Source: Pelagihabitans pacificus (GTDB taxonomy: Bacteria > Bacteroidota > Bacteroidia > Flavobacteriales > Flavobacteriaceae). Taken from it: DNA of 64,000 nt. The stretch is from assembly GCF_009371985.2 (NCBI RefSeq), contig NZ_VIKU02000002.1, forward strand, positions 620,001 through 684,000, written 5' to 3'. Positions 34,173-42,772 of this stretch are shown here, in pieces. A program made the translations under genes and the position numbers. The notes beneath the pieces are model-generated. The model made no database searches. It saw only the letters and a list, made by a program, of their open reading frames with translations, and was not told the DNA's origin. Numbering within the stretch: position 1 is the stretch's first letter; the number at the start of each line of letters is the position of its first letter.

Positions 34173-35381
34173 ATGAAAAAAATACTAGTGTTCTTAGTCG
34201 TCGGGCTATTCCTTCAGGCACCTTTGGTCGCAGAGGCCCAAATCTTAAAAAAAGTAGTGAAAAAGGCCAAAAAGAAAACCGAAAGGGAAGTTGAAAAGAA
34301 GGCCGAAAAGGAGGTTGGAAAAGTTTTCGAGGAAAAATCCGAGGATTCTATTCCCGGGCAAAAACAACCCAAGGAAAAAGGTAAGGCACAGGAGCCTGCC
34401 GTTGCCTCCCAAGAACCAAAACTTGTGTGGGCGAAATATGACTTCGTTCCCGGGCCCGATATTATTTTTGATGATAATCAGGAAAATGAGGAGAACGGGG
34501 AGTTCCCATCCCGATGGGATTTAGTAAGGGGAAATGCCGAGGTAGCTGAATTTGGCGGTGATATGGTCATTATGCTGCGGGATGGGGCTCCATCAATTGT
34601 TCCTTATTTTAAAGATCCACAGGACGACTATCTACCGGATGTATTCACTATTGAATTTGATCTGTTTTACCCTGGAAATGGAAGATTCGAAGCTTATCTA
34701 TATGATAGAAAAAATCAGAAATCGGGCAGCCCTACCGGTTATACTTACATAGAAATTACACATGAAACGATGCAATTGGGTCAATCCAGAAGCAAATTGC
34801 CTGAAGAAAATATCAAGAAATCCAGGTGGATGCACATAGCCATTGCTTACACCAACGGCAAATTGAAAGCGTATATGGATGAAACCCGTTTATTGAATAT
34901 CCCAAGGATCGATTTTGATCCGAAAGGGTTGACGCTGTACACGTATCATGCCAAGAACGACAATTTATTCTACGTCAAAAATGTTCGTATTGCCAAGGGT
35001 GGTGTAAAATACTATGACCGGATTATGGAAGACGGAAAAATCATCGCTAACGGTATCCGTTTTGATGTAAACAAAGCCACTCTTAGACCCGAGTCTATGG
35101 GCGTTATAAATGAAATCCATGGCCTTATGACCGACCATCCGGAGATAAAATTCAGTGTCGAGGGCCATACCGATAGCGATGGTGAATTTGACTTCAATCA
35201 AGAGCTTTCAGAACGTCGGGCGAATACCGTAATGATGCAACTTGTTGCCATGGGTATCAGTGCCGATCGATTGGTCTCTAAAGGTTATGGGGAAAGTAAA
35301 CCCATGGTCACCAACGATACCCCGGAGGGCAAAGCAGCCAATAGAAGGGTGGAGTTCGTGAAGATGTCGGAGGAAGGTTAA
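34173..35381 (+). CDS. OmpA-family protein with lysine-rich segment and central jelly-roll-like domain
   Basis: 402 residues. Signal peptide ending VAEAQ, then a striking Lys/Glu-rich stretch (about 27-75), a central domain (about 85-285) with FDLFYPGNGRFEAYLYD and KLKAYMDETRLLNIPR that looks like a concanavalin/LamG-type sheet, and an OmpA C-terminal domain (about 290-400) with VEGHTDSDGEFDFN, LSERRANTVM and ANRRVEFVKM. Cell-envelope protein joined to peptidoglycan; the middle domain may bind carbohydrate. Monocistronic between its promoter and the terminator at 35459. Confidence 0.85.
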   Translation: MKKILVFLVVGLFLQAPLVAEAQILKKVVKKAKKKTEREVEKKAEKEVGKVFEEKSEDSIPGQKQPKEKGKAQEPAVASQEPKLVWAKYDFVPGPDIIFDDNQENEENGEFPSRWDLVRGNAEVAEFGGDMVIMLRDGAPSIVPYFKDPQDDYLPDVFTIEFDLFYPGNGRFEAYLYDRKNQKSGSPTGYTYIEITHETMQLGQSRSKLPEENIKKSRWMHIAIAYTNGKLKAYMDETRLLNIPRIDFDPKGLTLYTYHAKNDNLFYVKNVRIAKGGVKYYDRIMEDGKIIANGIRFDVNKATLRPESMGVINEIHGLMTDHPEIKFSVEGHTDSDGEFDFNQELSERRANTVMMQLVAMGISADRLVSKGYGESKPMVTNDTPEGKAANRRVEFVKMSEEG

Positions 35382-35458
35382 ATAAAAAGAAGTGGGAATC
35401 GACAAAATAGTGCGCCCTTTGTTATCCTCGCTGATGGTTGAGCTGATGTGAACGTTTT

Positions 35459-35488
35459 AAAAAGGGGTTTCGTTACAAACCCCTTTTT
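35459..35488. terminator. Bidirectional terminator
   Basis: 12-bp stem AAAAAGGGGTTT/AAACCCCTTTTT with a 6-nt loop between the convergent genes ending at 35381 and 35497. Confidence 0.9.
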
Positions 35489-35496
35489 ATACCTTT

Positions 35497-36066
35497 TTAA
35501 TTTTTGTTCTTTTTGGGCCGGTACTTGAACTTTTGTCCCCCAAGGGAGGCTTCGTACATTAGGCCCGCCTTGGACATCGTAAATACGGCAACGCCATTTT
35601 GGTAGGCTACATCGGCCGAGGCACCTACCGTTACCGCCACTGCGGAGACCTGTCCTGCAAATTTGAGTTTGCCCCGTTGAAACCTTTTCATGGCCTGTTC
35701 ATCCTCAAAAAATATGAGCTCGCTATACGCCTGTCCGCCAAACTGGAAACCCACGGTGATCTGGGTCATGGTGACCTTTCCAATGGGTTCGCCCTTCTGG
35801 AAAACAACACCTGAGCCATGGGCACCGCCTACGCCGGCGGCTCCTTTTCCTACCCCTGGAAAAACGGCGTAACCGTATGCTTCCTGAAAGAATAGCTCCA
35901 AACCGGGGTCTTTTTCCTTAAACATTTCTATCGTCTCCCTTGCTTTTGTTTCAAGTTCGGGATCCCATCCGCCTATCTGTCCCTGTGCAAAAATACCCGT
36001 GTAGGTCAGAAATACGGTTAGACTTAAAAACAATAAACTATTTGTTCTTGCCATTCTTGTTTTCAT
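35497..36066 (-). CDS. SYLF/Ysc84 domain lipid-binding protein, secreted
   Basis: 189 residues with signal peptide (to about IFAQG). The SYLF domain has AYGYAVFPGVGKGAAGVGGAHG, then TVGFQFGGQAYSELIFF and AAVAVTVGASADVAYQNGVAVFTMSKAGLMYEASLGGQKF-like end blocks (GAS-DV, SKAGLMYE). The family binds phosphoinositides or other lipids; in bacteria the ligand is unknown. Start ATG 36066, or 36054. Regulon box upstream. Confidence 0.88.
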   Translation of the reverse strand: MKTRMARTNSLLFLSLTVFLTYTGIFAQGQIGGWDPELETKARETIEMFKEKDPGLELFFQEAYGYAVFPGVGKGAAGVGGAHGSGVVFQKGEPIGKVTMTQITVGFQFGGQAYSELIFFEDEQAMKRFQRGKLKFAGQVSAVAVTVGASADVAYQNGVAVFTMSKAGLMYEASLGGQKFKYRPKKNKN

Positions 36067-36145
36067 AATGCGCTATTTTACTATTATTACTATGTGCCGT
36101 TTCGATTTTCGAAATCCCAACTTTTATCCTTTGTGGGTGATGAAA

Positions 36146-36188
36146 ACAATGTACCGACCTTTTATCGGATAGTCAATGATCAAAATCA
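36146..36188 (-). promoter_or_regulatory. TGAYNNNNRTCA box + N23 + weak -7 element (SYLF)
   Basis: Minus reading TGATTTTGATCA (36177-36188), exactly 23 nt, then TACATTGT (36146-36153; two mismatches to TANNTTTG, the weakest of the set). Confidence 0.68.
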
Positions 36189-36217
36189 TTTTGAAAGTCG
36201 CCCTATGCCCGATGCTT

Positions 36218-37318
36218 TTAGGTCCACTCTAGATTTAAAGTATCCTTGTCGGCCCATTCAACCGTTGTTCCGAACTGTTTGCACTCCCTACTCAACACCT
36301 TTTGCATCCGGGCTCGATTCTTTTTATTGGGACGGGTAATTTGAAATTTTTTCACTTCAGTGGGCACCATTTGCAAGGAGACAAGTTGACCTAAAGCGTC
36401 AACTTTTACAAAATATAGGAATCCGAGATGGGCCTTGTAGGATTCGTGGCCCGCTATGCCTTCATAATCGTTCAATAAATCACCGCAACCATAGATAATG
36501 GCTTTTCGTTGATAGACTTCAATGCCCAAAAAATGATGGGAAGAATGACCATGGACAATATCGACCCGGGCAAAGTCAATGAGATCGTGTGCAAACTGCC
36601 GATGTGCTTTGGGAATGTCATACCCCCAATTACCGCCCCAATGAATGGAGGCTATGGCCACATCCCCAGGCTGTTTGTATTTGGTTATCAGTCGACTTAT
36701 TCGTTTAATCGTTTCCATCGAAAAATCATTCAACAAATTGACTCCGGGCCTATTTTCAGTTGCTTTCCAACCATGCGAAATACCACTTGAAGTAGTCCCA
36801 AAGGAAAAAACCAATACACGGCCTTTTTTCCCTACTTGAACAACAGCGGGTGTTTCTGCTTCCTTCCTATCCCGGCCTGCACCACAACAGGCGATACCCA
36901 CCTCTTCCAAGGTTTCCAATGTCTCCAATAATCCCTCTTGACCCCAATCCATGATATGATTGTTCGCCAGCACACAGCAATCTATGTGGGCAACGGTAAG
37001 ACAAGGGATATTTTCGGGATGCATACGGTAGTTGATACCCTTATCTGCAAAATGTTCGCTGTAGGTGATACTGGTTTCCAGATTGATAATCCTTGCATCT
37101 GCCTCGCGTATCTGTTGCAATTTGTCTCCCCAAAGATAGTTATAGGTAACCGGGCGGTCTATGGGTCCGTTTACCTTTTCTGCCAATTCCACGTAGTGTC
37201 GCGCATCCTTCACATAGGATTCGTACAGCATGGGATGGCTCGGATGGGGTAGTATCTGGTCAACACCCCTACCGGTCATTACATCCCCACAAAGGAATAT
37301 GTTTCGTTCTTTTTCCAC
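36218..37318 (-). CDS. CapA family metallophosphatase-fold protein
   Basis: 366 residues, no signal peptide. CapA/PgsA signatures: FLCGDVMTGRGVDQIL, INLETSIT, LANNHIMDWG, SIHWGGNW and VHGHSSHHFLGIEVY with the conserved His residues. CapA proteins take part in poly-gamma-glutamate export or envelope polymer handling; a cytosolic form like this one is of unknown use. It follows the broken membrane-protein gene by 26 bp and probably ends the operon that begins at 40620. Confidence 0.88.
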   Translation of the reverse strand: MEKERNIFLCGDVMTGRGVDQILPHPSHPMLYESYVKDARHYVELAEKVNGPIDRPVTYNYLWGDKLQQIREADARIINLETSITYSEHFADKGINYRMHPENIPCLTVAHIDCCVLANNHIMDWGQEGLLETLETLEEVGIACCGAGRDRKEAETPAVVQVGKKGRVLVFSFGTTSSGISHGWKATENRPGVNLLNDFSMETIKRISRLITKYKQPGDVAIASIHWGGNWGYDIPKAHRQFAHDLIDFARVDIVHGHSSHHFLGIEVYQRKAIIYGCGDLLNDYEGIAGHESYKAHLGFLYFVKVDALGQLVSLQMVPTEVKKFQITRPNKKNRARMQKVLSRECKQFGTTVEWADKDTLNLEWT

Positions 37319-37344
37319 CTCAAAATTCCTGAACTATATTCTAA

Positions 37345-37804
37345 TCAACGAGCCAGTTTCTTCCTCGCCCGAACCCTTGCCCTCCAAATGACGACGACAC
37401 CGATTACTCCGAGTACCGACATGATAGAGGCAAAATATACTTCGCCTCACGTCCACCGGGTATATTGCAAGTACCTGTGTTGCTGTCGTACATCAAAATC
37501 AAACCAAGGACCCACCCTACCAAGCACGAATACCACTACCAGAAAGGCGCGAATCATGGCCGCCGCCGCCCCTAGTCGAAGGGGAAGCCCATCTTTGTTC
37601 GATTCATTGGAAAGGAACCAGGGTACGCAGGCCACCATGCATGCTAGGTCAATTAGAAATTCCCTTAGCAACAAGGCCGACACCCATGGGACCAGTATCC
37701 CCAACGTTCCTTGTGAAAGCATCATGATGGTTCTTAGGAGCATTCCCGCGCCCAGAACAAGCGTTGCTTGGATTGGGTCAAAATCGTTTCTTACAATATG
37801 GCAT
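37345..37804 (-). pseudogene. Small membrane protein gene, broken by an in-frame TGA and a likely 5' frameshift
   Basis: The minus strand reads NDFDPIQATLVLGAGMLLRT and then three or four hydrophobic segments to QYTRWT, hits TGA (plus 37444-37446), and continues in the same frame with GEVYFASIMSVLGVIGVVVIW and a basic tail RARVRARKKLAR before the next stop. The hydrophobic continuation after TGA suggests one original protein of about 150 residues. Upstream, ATG 37804 fits only if one T of ATATTG is dropped. Alternative: a shorter real gene from ATG 37743 (98 residues). Family not recognised. Confidence 0.6.
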
Positions 37805-37807
37805 GTC

Positions 37808-38260
37808 CTATTTCATTTCAACCAATGCTTTGAGATTTTCCCCCTCCTCTTTCATATGTCTTTTAATAGCCTCGATACGAATTGGGGCAATTTGGGAAAG
37901 CAAATGGCCGAAATTAAACGAAAGCGTTGCTGTGAAAATGCTACCTTCTCCTTTTGGTTCGATGACAAAAGAACCCTCAGGGCAAAGAATCCCTATTGGA
38001 AATAAAAATCGATAGCTCACTTTTCTTTTCGGTTCTATCTCGGTAAGCCGCGTTTTGAGTCGATGTAATTTCCCATGAAGGTATTCCTCGCAATAGAGAA
38101 TGGATCCTACCTCATTCGGATTTCCCTTTATCCACTTGCAACTCACATGTTCCCCATGCCATTTCCGATAATCCTCATTCGATGAGAACAATTGCGCCAA
38201 CATATCAAACACCTTGGTCGGTGCTGCATTTATCTCTATGGTATCCTTTATGAGCGCCAT
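37808..38260 (-). CDS. SRPBCC (START-like) superfamily protein
   Basis: 150 residues: DTIEINAAPTKVFDMLAQLF at the start, SYRFLFPIG and the long C-terminal helix (IEAIKRHMKEEGENLKALVE) of polyketide-cyclase/START-like ligand-binding proteins. Ligand unknown. Probably co-transcribed with the AlkD-like gene 60 bp upstream. Confidence 0.82.
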   Translation of the reverse strand: MALIKDTIEINAAPTKVFDMLAQLFSSNEDYRKWHGEHVSCKWIKGNPNEVGSILYCEEYLHGKLHRLKTRLTEIEPKRKVSYRFLFPIGILCPEGSFVIEPKGEGSIFTATLSFNFGHLLSQIAPIRIEAIKRHMKEEGENLKALVEMK

Positions 38261-38320
38261 ACAACAACTTGATGATTTGTACCCTGAATCTTTATGTAAT
38301 CGAAATAGGTCGAAGCCGTA

Positions 38321-39058
38321 TCAGGTTTGCAATTTCCTTTTTGCTTTTCGAAACCGCTTCCTATACTCTTTATCCATTTTTTCCGTCGCGTATTGAACGA
38401 TCAGGCGTCCACAACGGTCTTTCCACTGTAGGAGGAAATCTTCGATGTCTTTTGGATATTTTTTCCATAAACTCCGCAATAAGGTTCCGATTCCTTTTTG
38501 CACGTATTCGGAATCGTCCAACATCAAAGGTTCGACCATCGATAACGCTACTTCCGGTTTCAATTCGTCTTTTGCCAATTCTATAAGCGTTACCGGAACC
38601 GCCCTTCTTTGCCACTGCGAGTCTGCCGAGGTCCATTCCTTTAGCTTTTCATAGGAAATGACACCATCCTTTAGAAAACTGGAAAGTACCAACATGCAGA
38701 GCACATCGGTGGTTGCCCAATTGTCAATACCGGTCCCGAACCAATTGCCGATTCTTTCAAAAGTGGATGTGGTATAATGCTCCCTTTCGGATTGTAGCAA
38801 GGCGATTGCCATGGATTTTTCTTCGAATTTTCCTTGTTCCATCAAAGAATCCCCAAGATTCAGGTAGTCTCTAAGCGACATTTCATTTTTCCAGCCTTTG
38901 ATCCAGTCATCTCGCTGTTTTTCAAAAACCTTGGTTTCTATTCCGTACCCATCAAACCCCTCCTTGAAATAGCGAGCATATTTTTGGACGATTGCAGGAT
39001 TGGAATTTCGGATAAAAAAATCACGGATTTCGGTATGTTTTTGCTCAATCATTTTCAC
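38321..39058 (-). CDS. DNA alkylation repair protein, AlkD-like HEAT-repeat
   Basis: 245 residues. It follows the AlkC/AlkD pattern: SLRDYLNLGDSLMEQGKFEEKSMAIALL, then FERIGNWFGTGIDNWATTDVLCMLVLS (the NWDLVD-like core), QWQRRAVPVTLIEL and VQKGIGTLLRSLWKKYP. AlkD-type glycosylases remove bulky alkylated bases without flipping. Cytoplasmic. It follows a second HEAT-like gene after 7 bp. Confidence 0.85.
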   Translation of the reverse strand: MKMIEQKHTEIRDFFIRNSNPAIVQKYARYFKEGFDGYGIETKVFEKQRDDWIKGWKNEMSLRDYLNLGDSLMEQGKFEEKSMAIALLQSEREHYTTSTFERIGNWFGTGIDNWATTDVLCMLVLSSFLKDGVISYEKLKEWTSADSQWQRRAVPVTLIELAKDELKPEVALSMVEPLMLDDSEYVQKGIGTLLRSLWKKYPKDIEDFLLQWKDRCGRLIVQYATEKMDKEYRKRFRKAKRKLQT

Positions 39059-39065
39059 AATTTTT

Positions 39066-39692
39066 TTATTGGGCTATTTTATTTAGAACTTTCTGTAGTC
39101 GTTTCATTTGTGTAGCTTTTTTACATTCCCCTTTTCGTTTTTCCAACAGATTTCGGTAGGCCTCCCTGTTTTTGTCGGTAATCGATGCGAAAGCTTTTTC
39201 GGCATAGGAAGCCAGTTGTTTTATTGGACATTTCCAAAGTTGCTCCAATAGTAAGGGATCGGTAGTATCGAAATACGCTTCATAGCAATTTAATTTTGCC
39301 AATATTCCCACGCCACAATCAATGGTAATTACCGAGCCTTTTTGAACCGTTTCCATGATCAAATCCAAGGCTGCAAAGACTTCTTTGGACTTTAGATCGG
39401 TAATGGTAAGCAATGCAATCATTCCACTCCATACCATACGGTTGTTCTTCCTGGACAGAAGCCCCAGAAAGTCAGCATGGTAATCGGCGATCAGTTCCGG
39501 CTTTATATAGCCTATCTCATAAAGTGTTTTGATACAATCGCCCTGTATCCTATTATCCTTATTCCGCAAATTGACAATAAGTTCATCTATTGCCTCGTGA
39601 TTCTCGGAGGAGGCTATTTGTTGCGCCAAGGCGATGTTCGCTTCGCTACTTCTTGACCCCAATGCAGATGCCAATGAAGGTAGTACGGACAT
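39066..39692 (-). CDS. HEAT-repeat-like helical protein
   Basis: 208 residues, all helical, with repeated units such as NHEAIDELIVNLRNKDNRIQGD, NRMVWSGMIALLTITDLKS and AALDLIMETVQKGSVITIDCG typical of HEAT/ARM repeats; basic C-terminus (EKRKGECKKATQMKRL). No catalytic motif. Between the VOC gene (15 bp) and the AlkD-like gene (7 bp) in one operon; a partner of the latter is possible. Confidence 0.75.
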   Translation of the reverse strand: MSVLPSLASALGSRSSEANIALAQQIASSENHEAIDELIVNLRNKDNRIQGDCIKTLYEIGYIKPELIADYHADFLGLLSRKNNRMVWSGMIALLTITDLKSKEVFAALDLIMETVQKGSVITIDCGVGILAKLNCYEAYFDTTDPLLLEQLWKCPIKQLASYAEKAFASITDKNREAYRNLLEKRKGECKKATQMKRLQKVLNKIAQ

Positions 39693-39707
39693 GGCGTATC
39701 GATTGCG

Positions 39708-40076
39708 TTATTCTTCCTTGAGCTCCATGATACCAAAGATATTACCTTCGGTATCCCTGCATCCGGCAATAAATCCGATGTTGGGGATCGTAGACTTGGG
39801 TTCAACGATTTCCCCTCCCAACTCCTTTACCTTGGCAATCGCCTCATCGATGGCGTCTACCTGGATGAAATTGGTAATTTTCTGATAGTCCTTTTCCCTT
39901 TTGGCCAATCCACCCCCAATTCCTCTTTCCCCTGTCGCGGTATTGGTCTCAATGAGGTAATACTCCACCGGACCCGCAGGAAATTTTTCGATTTTCCAAC
40001 CAAATAATTGCTCATAGAAATTTTTCGCGCGAAGGACATCTTCGGCAGAAATGTCGAAATGTATAATGGAAGTCAT
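39708..40076 (-). CDS. VOC family (glyoxalase-like) protein
   Basis: 122 residues with the VOC fold: IIHFDISAEDVLRAKNFYEQLFGWKIEKF, then GGLAKRE, and DAIAKVKELGGEIVEPKS followed by RDTEGNIFGIMEL. It lacks obvious full glyoxalase I metal ligands, as is usual for this small single-domain group; function unknown. Second gene of the operon from 40620. Confidence 0.85.
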   Translation of the reverse strand: MTSIIHFDISAEDVLRAKNFYEQLFGWKIEKFPAGPVEYYLIETNTATGERGIGGGLAKREKDYQKITNFIQVDAIDEAIAKVKELGGEIVEPKSTIPNIGFIAGCRDTEGNIFGIMELKEE

Positions 40077-40110
40077 TGTTTGTTCCTTTCTTAATTTATC
40101 AATCGTTTTC

Positions 40111-40620
40111 TTAGGGTTGGGAACCTATTGTTACGGTGGCATTGCCGTCACCCACCATGACCATCACGTTCAATTTCCCTTTTTCGGCAGCAAGATGACC
40201 CCCTGTACCTGCCACCGTGGTATAGTTTATTTTGAAGCCTTTGGCCTCCAGTTCTTTCTTGTAGTTCTGCAGTGCCGTTTGTGGCACTTCCTCAAAAATG
40301 ACGACCCAATTTTTGGTGTCGTCCATTTCTTGAGTGCTAACGCTCATCACTTTGCCTTCCGCAAACTCCGGCACCTCTTCGGGGGCCTCATCGGGCCAAC
40401 TGTGTACCGTAGCATCGGTAGTGAAGGTTCCCTCCTCTGTCTCGATCGTTACTTTTTCATTATCGATGTCTACTTTGGCTTTATCACCTATCGACTTTTC
40501 TATCATCTTTTCGGTAGTCTTTTCCGCAGCCTTTTTGCAGGATTCAAATATAGCTGTGGCACTAACCAAGAAAAGTAACATCATTATATGCTTTAAATTA
40601 AACTTGTTGGAATGTCTCAT
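40111..40620 (-). CDS. Uncharacterised lipoprotein
   Basis: 169 residues from ATG 40620 (MRHSNKFNLKHIMMLLFL); the upper end of the frame (40716) runs through the promoter. Lipobox FESCK. Mature part begins KKAAEKTTEKMIEKS and then a beta-rich region (VTIETEEGTFTTDATV; EGKVMSVSTQEM; NVMVMVGDGNATVTIG). Family not recognised. First gene of a unit that probably continues VOC, HEAT, AlkD-like, SRPBCC, broken membrane protein, CapA. Confidence 0.78.
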   Translation of the reverse strand: MRHSNKFNLKHIMMLLFLVSATAIFESCKKAAEKTTEKMIEKSIGDKAKVDIDNEKVTIETEEGTFTTDATVHSWPDEAPEEVPEFAEGKVMSVSTQEMDDTKNWVVIFEEVPQTALQNYKKELEAKGFKINYTTVAGTGGHLAAEKGKLNVMVMVGDGNATVTIGSQP

Positions 40621-40685
40621 AGGATATTGTTTTAGTTTGAAAACCTTGTTATCGATCAAAGGACGAAATCCCACAATCGCCGTTT

Positions 40686-40728
40686 CAAAAGTAGGATGGC
40701 GATGAAATCTCGGCAATGATGTAGATCA
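40686..40728 (-). promoter_or_regulatory. TGAYNNNNRTCA box + N23 + -7 element (operon 40620 to 36218)
   Basis: Minus reading TGATCTACATCA (40717-40728), exactly 23 nt, then a perfect TACTTTTG (40686-40693). Only 11 bp separate it from the divergent box at 40740. Confidence 0.85.
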
Positions 40729-40739
40729 GCTGTAGTCCC

Positions 40740-40782
40740 TGACCTTAATCATTTCAGTACAAAGTCATTTTATGCAATTTTG
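40740..40782 (+). promoter_or_regulatory. TGAYNNNNRTCA box + N23 + -7 element (prs-like)
   Basis: TGACCTTAATCA at 40740-40751, exactly 23 nt, then CAATTTTG at 40775-40782 (one mismatch). Back to back with the box at 40717-40728; centres 23 bp apart. Confidence 0.78.
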
Positions 40783-40816
40783 AGGCAATACTTCCGCCCC
40801 TGATAAATAAAGCACG

Positions 40817-41782
40817 ATGGCCGCTACTAAAAACCTGATTTTTGCATTGGATTCGAGCAAGGGCTTTGGCTCGACGGTCGCAGAAGTGGTGGGTATGACC
40901 TTAAGCGCACATGAGGAACGGGATTTTCCCGGGGGGGAACACAAAACACGATCCCTGGTCGAGGTACTGGGCAAGCATGCCTTTATTATCCATAGTCTTT
41001 ATAGAGAACCTGGTCGAACGGTCAATGACAAACTTTGCAGACTGTTGTTCTTTATCGGTTCATTAAAAGATGCGGGTGCCTCCGAAGTAACCGTAATCGC
41101 TCCTTACCTGTGTTATTCGCGAAAAGATAAAAAGACCAAGCCTTATGACCCGATTACCACCAACTATGTTGCCCGACTATTCGAGGCTATGGGGGCGGAC
41201 CGATTTGTGACCTTGGATGTACACAACGTGCAGGCCTTTGAAAACGCTTTTCGCATTCCCACCATACATCTGGAAGCCAAAGCTGCTATGGCATCCTATT
41301 TCGTCACATCTATAAAGAATCGGGAAACCGTCGTTTTATCCCCGGATATCGGGGGAGTCAAAAGGGCGATGGGGTTTGCGGAAGTACTCGGCAATAAATT
41401 GAAAAAATCGATTTCAGTAGCGGTCATGCACAAAACCCGGAGCGAGGGGGTCGTTGGGGGTACAGAACAAATCTTTGGGAACGTTCACGGGAAAATGGTT
41501 ATCATTCTAGACGACCTTATTAGTTCGGGCACCACCCTATTGCGAGCGGCAAAATCCTGTAAAAAGGCAGGGGCGAACAAGGTATATGCCGCTGCTACCC
41601 ACGGTGTCTTTTCGAACGGGGCCAATACCTCGTTAATAGATCCAGCTTTCGATAAGATTATTATTACCAACAGCATTCCGCCCCTTTGCCTGGAACAGGA
41701 AATTGTGGAACAGAAGGTCAATATCCTCGATGTGGCGCCTTTAATCGGAAATCTTATCGGTGAGCTCATGGAGAATTCCTAG
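40817..41782 (+). CDS. Ribose-phosphate pyrophosphokinase (PRPP synthetase) family
   Basis: 321 residues, full length. Motifs: FPGGEHKTRSL, YLCYSRKDKKT (ATP binding), the DVHN block in place of DLHAxQ, LSPDIGGVKRA, and the PRPP/ribose-5-phosphate loop VIILDDLISSGTTLL. It makes PRPP from ribose-5-phosphate and ATP. The diverged DVHN motif and the stress promoter suggest a second, condition-specific copy apart from the housekeeping prs. It would recycle pentose phosphate from nucleosides and feed the phosphoribosyltransferase at 22672. Confidence 0.87.
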   Translation: MAATKNLIFALDSSKGFGSTVAEVVGMTLSAHEERDFPGGEHKTRSLVEVLGKHAFIIHSLYREPGRTVNDKLCRLLFFIGSLKDAGASEVTVIAPYLCYSRKDKKTKPYDPITTNYVARLFEAMGADRFVTLDVHNVQAFENAFRIPTIHLEAKAAMASYFVTSIKNRETVVLSPDIGGVKRAMGFAEVLGNKLKKSISVAVMHKTRSEGVVGGTEQIFGNVHGKMVIILDDLISSGTTLLRAAKSCKKAGANKVYAAATHGVFSNGANTSLIDPAFDKIIITNSIPPLCLEQEIVEQKVNILDVAPLIGNLIGELMENS

Positions 41783-41827
41783 GGAATGTCAATCTTTGAC
41801 AAAGGTTACCTACCCTTTCGACAATTG

Positions 41828-42703
41828 CTATAATGCTGCTTTAAAATAAAATAATTGATGGTTGCCTTCACGAAAACTCAAAAGAGGCACCTTGCCATAG
41901 TCTTCCATTTTTTTAACCAAATCTTGGTGGAACAATTTTCGGAACACCCCGACTTTTTCCCTTTCCAACATTACCACTAAATCGGCTTCGATGTCTTCCA
42001 GATAGGTTCTGAGCGATTCAAAAATATTTTCGGAGAATACGAGTTCAAATTCCAAAGCGTCATAAGTGACCTTTTCCTCCAATTCATCCTTGAACCATTC
42101 CAATTGCATCTCTCCTTTATACTCTTTTTTGGTCGAGATATGCACTACCCTAATTTCAGCATTGAACGGTTCGGCGATTTCGGCCAATTTTCGAATGGCA
42201 TAGACATCTTCCTCCTCAAAATCGGAGGCGTATACAATGGTTTTTATAGAAGTGTACTCGGTATCTGCCGGAATTGCCAAGACGGGGCAAGGCGCCTTGT
42301 CAATAAGCTGCTTGGTCGTGCTTCCGAGTAAAAGTTCCCGTACGGCACTCTCTCCTTTAACCCCAACGACAATCAAATAGGCATGCCAATCGTTGGCTTT
42401 TGAAATAATTCCCGTCACCGCCGATTTTTCCGTTACCGGCTCGCATTGTAGTTTCGGGGATGTACACTTTTCGCCCAAATGCTCTTTACAGAACTTCTCC
42501 AATCGTAAACGATGGCTTTTCATGGACGCTTCCTCGGAATGTGGAAAAGGCTCATCAAGCCCCTCCAAACCAACAATGACCGGGTAGCCAAAGGCATGGG
42601 TAACAACCAAACGGGCGTCCATCTGCATTGATAAACCGTAAGCGTATTTTAAGGCGGCTACAGAGTTATCGGAATAATCGGTGGCATATAAAATCGTTTT
42701 CAT
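41828..42703 (-). CDS. Universal stress protein, tandem UspA domains
   Basis: 291 residues, start MKTILYATDYSDNSVAALKY. N-terminal domain with the ATP motif GVKGESAVRELLLGSTT; second domain from SIKTIVYASDF, without the loop. Own box promoter. Convergent with prs. It differs in sequence from the 12691-17180 array and is not a recent copy of it. Confidence 0.9.
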   Translation of the reverse strand: MKTILYATDYSDNSVAALKYAYGLSMQMDARLVVTHAFGYPVIVGLEGLDEPFPHSEEASMKSHRLRLEKFCKEHLGEKCTSPKLQCEPVTEKSAVTGIISKANDWHAYLIVVGVKGESAVRELLLGSTTKQLIDKAPCPVLAIPADTEYTSIKTIVYASDFEEEDVYAIRKLAEIAEPFNAEIRVVHISTKKEYKGEMQLEWFKDELEEKVTYDALEFELVFSENIFESLRTYLEDIEADLVVMLEREKVGVFRKLFHQDLVKKMEDYGKVPLLSFREGNHQLFYFKAAL

Positions 42704-42729
42704 ATTTCGCTTTTTTAGCTGTCAGAACC

Positions 42730-42772
42730 TAAAGTTAAGTACTCATACCCACCCATTAAATGACCAAAGTCA
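42730..42772 (-). promoter_or_regulatory. TGAYNNNNRTCA box + N23 + -7 element (usp 41828)
   Basis: Minus reading TGACTTTGGTCA (42761-42772), exactly 23 nt, then TAACTTTA (42730-42737; one mismatch). Confidence 0.8.

Noticed and set aside
41783-41827. TGTCAATCTTTGACA hairpin as terminator between prs and usp
   Set aside because: Stem of six, loop of three and no T-run on either side; too weak to call.
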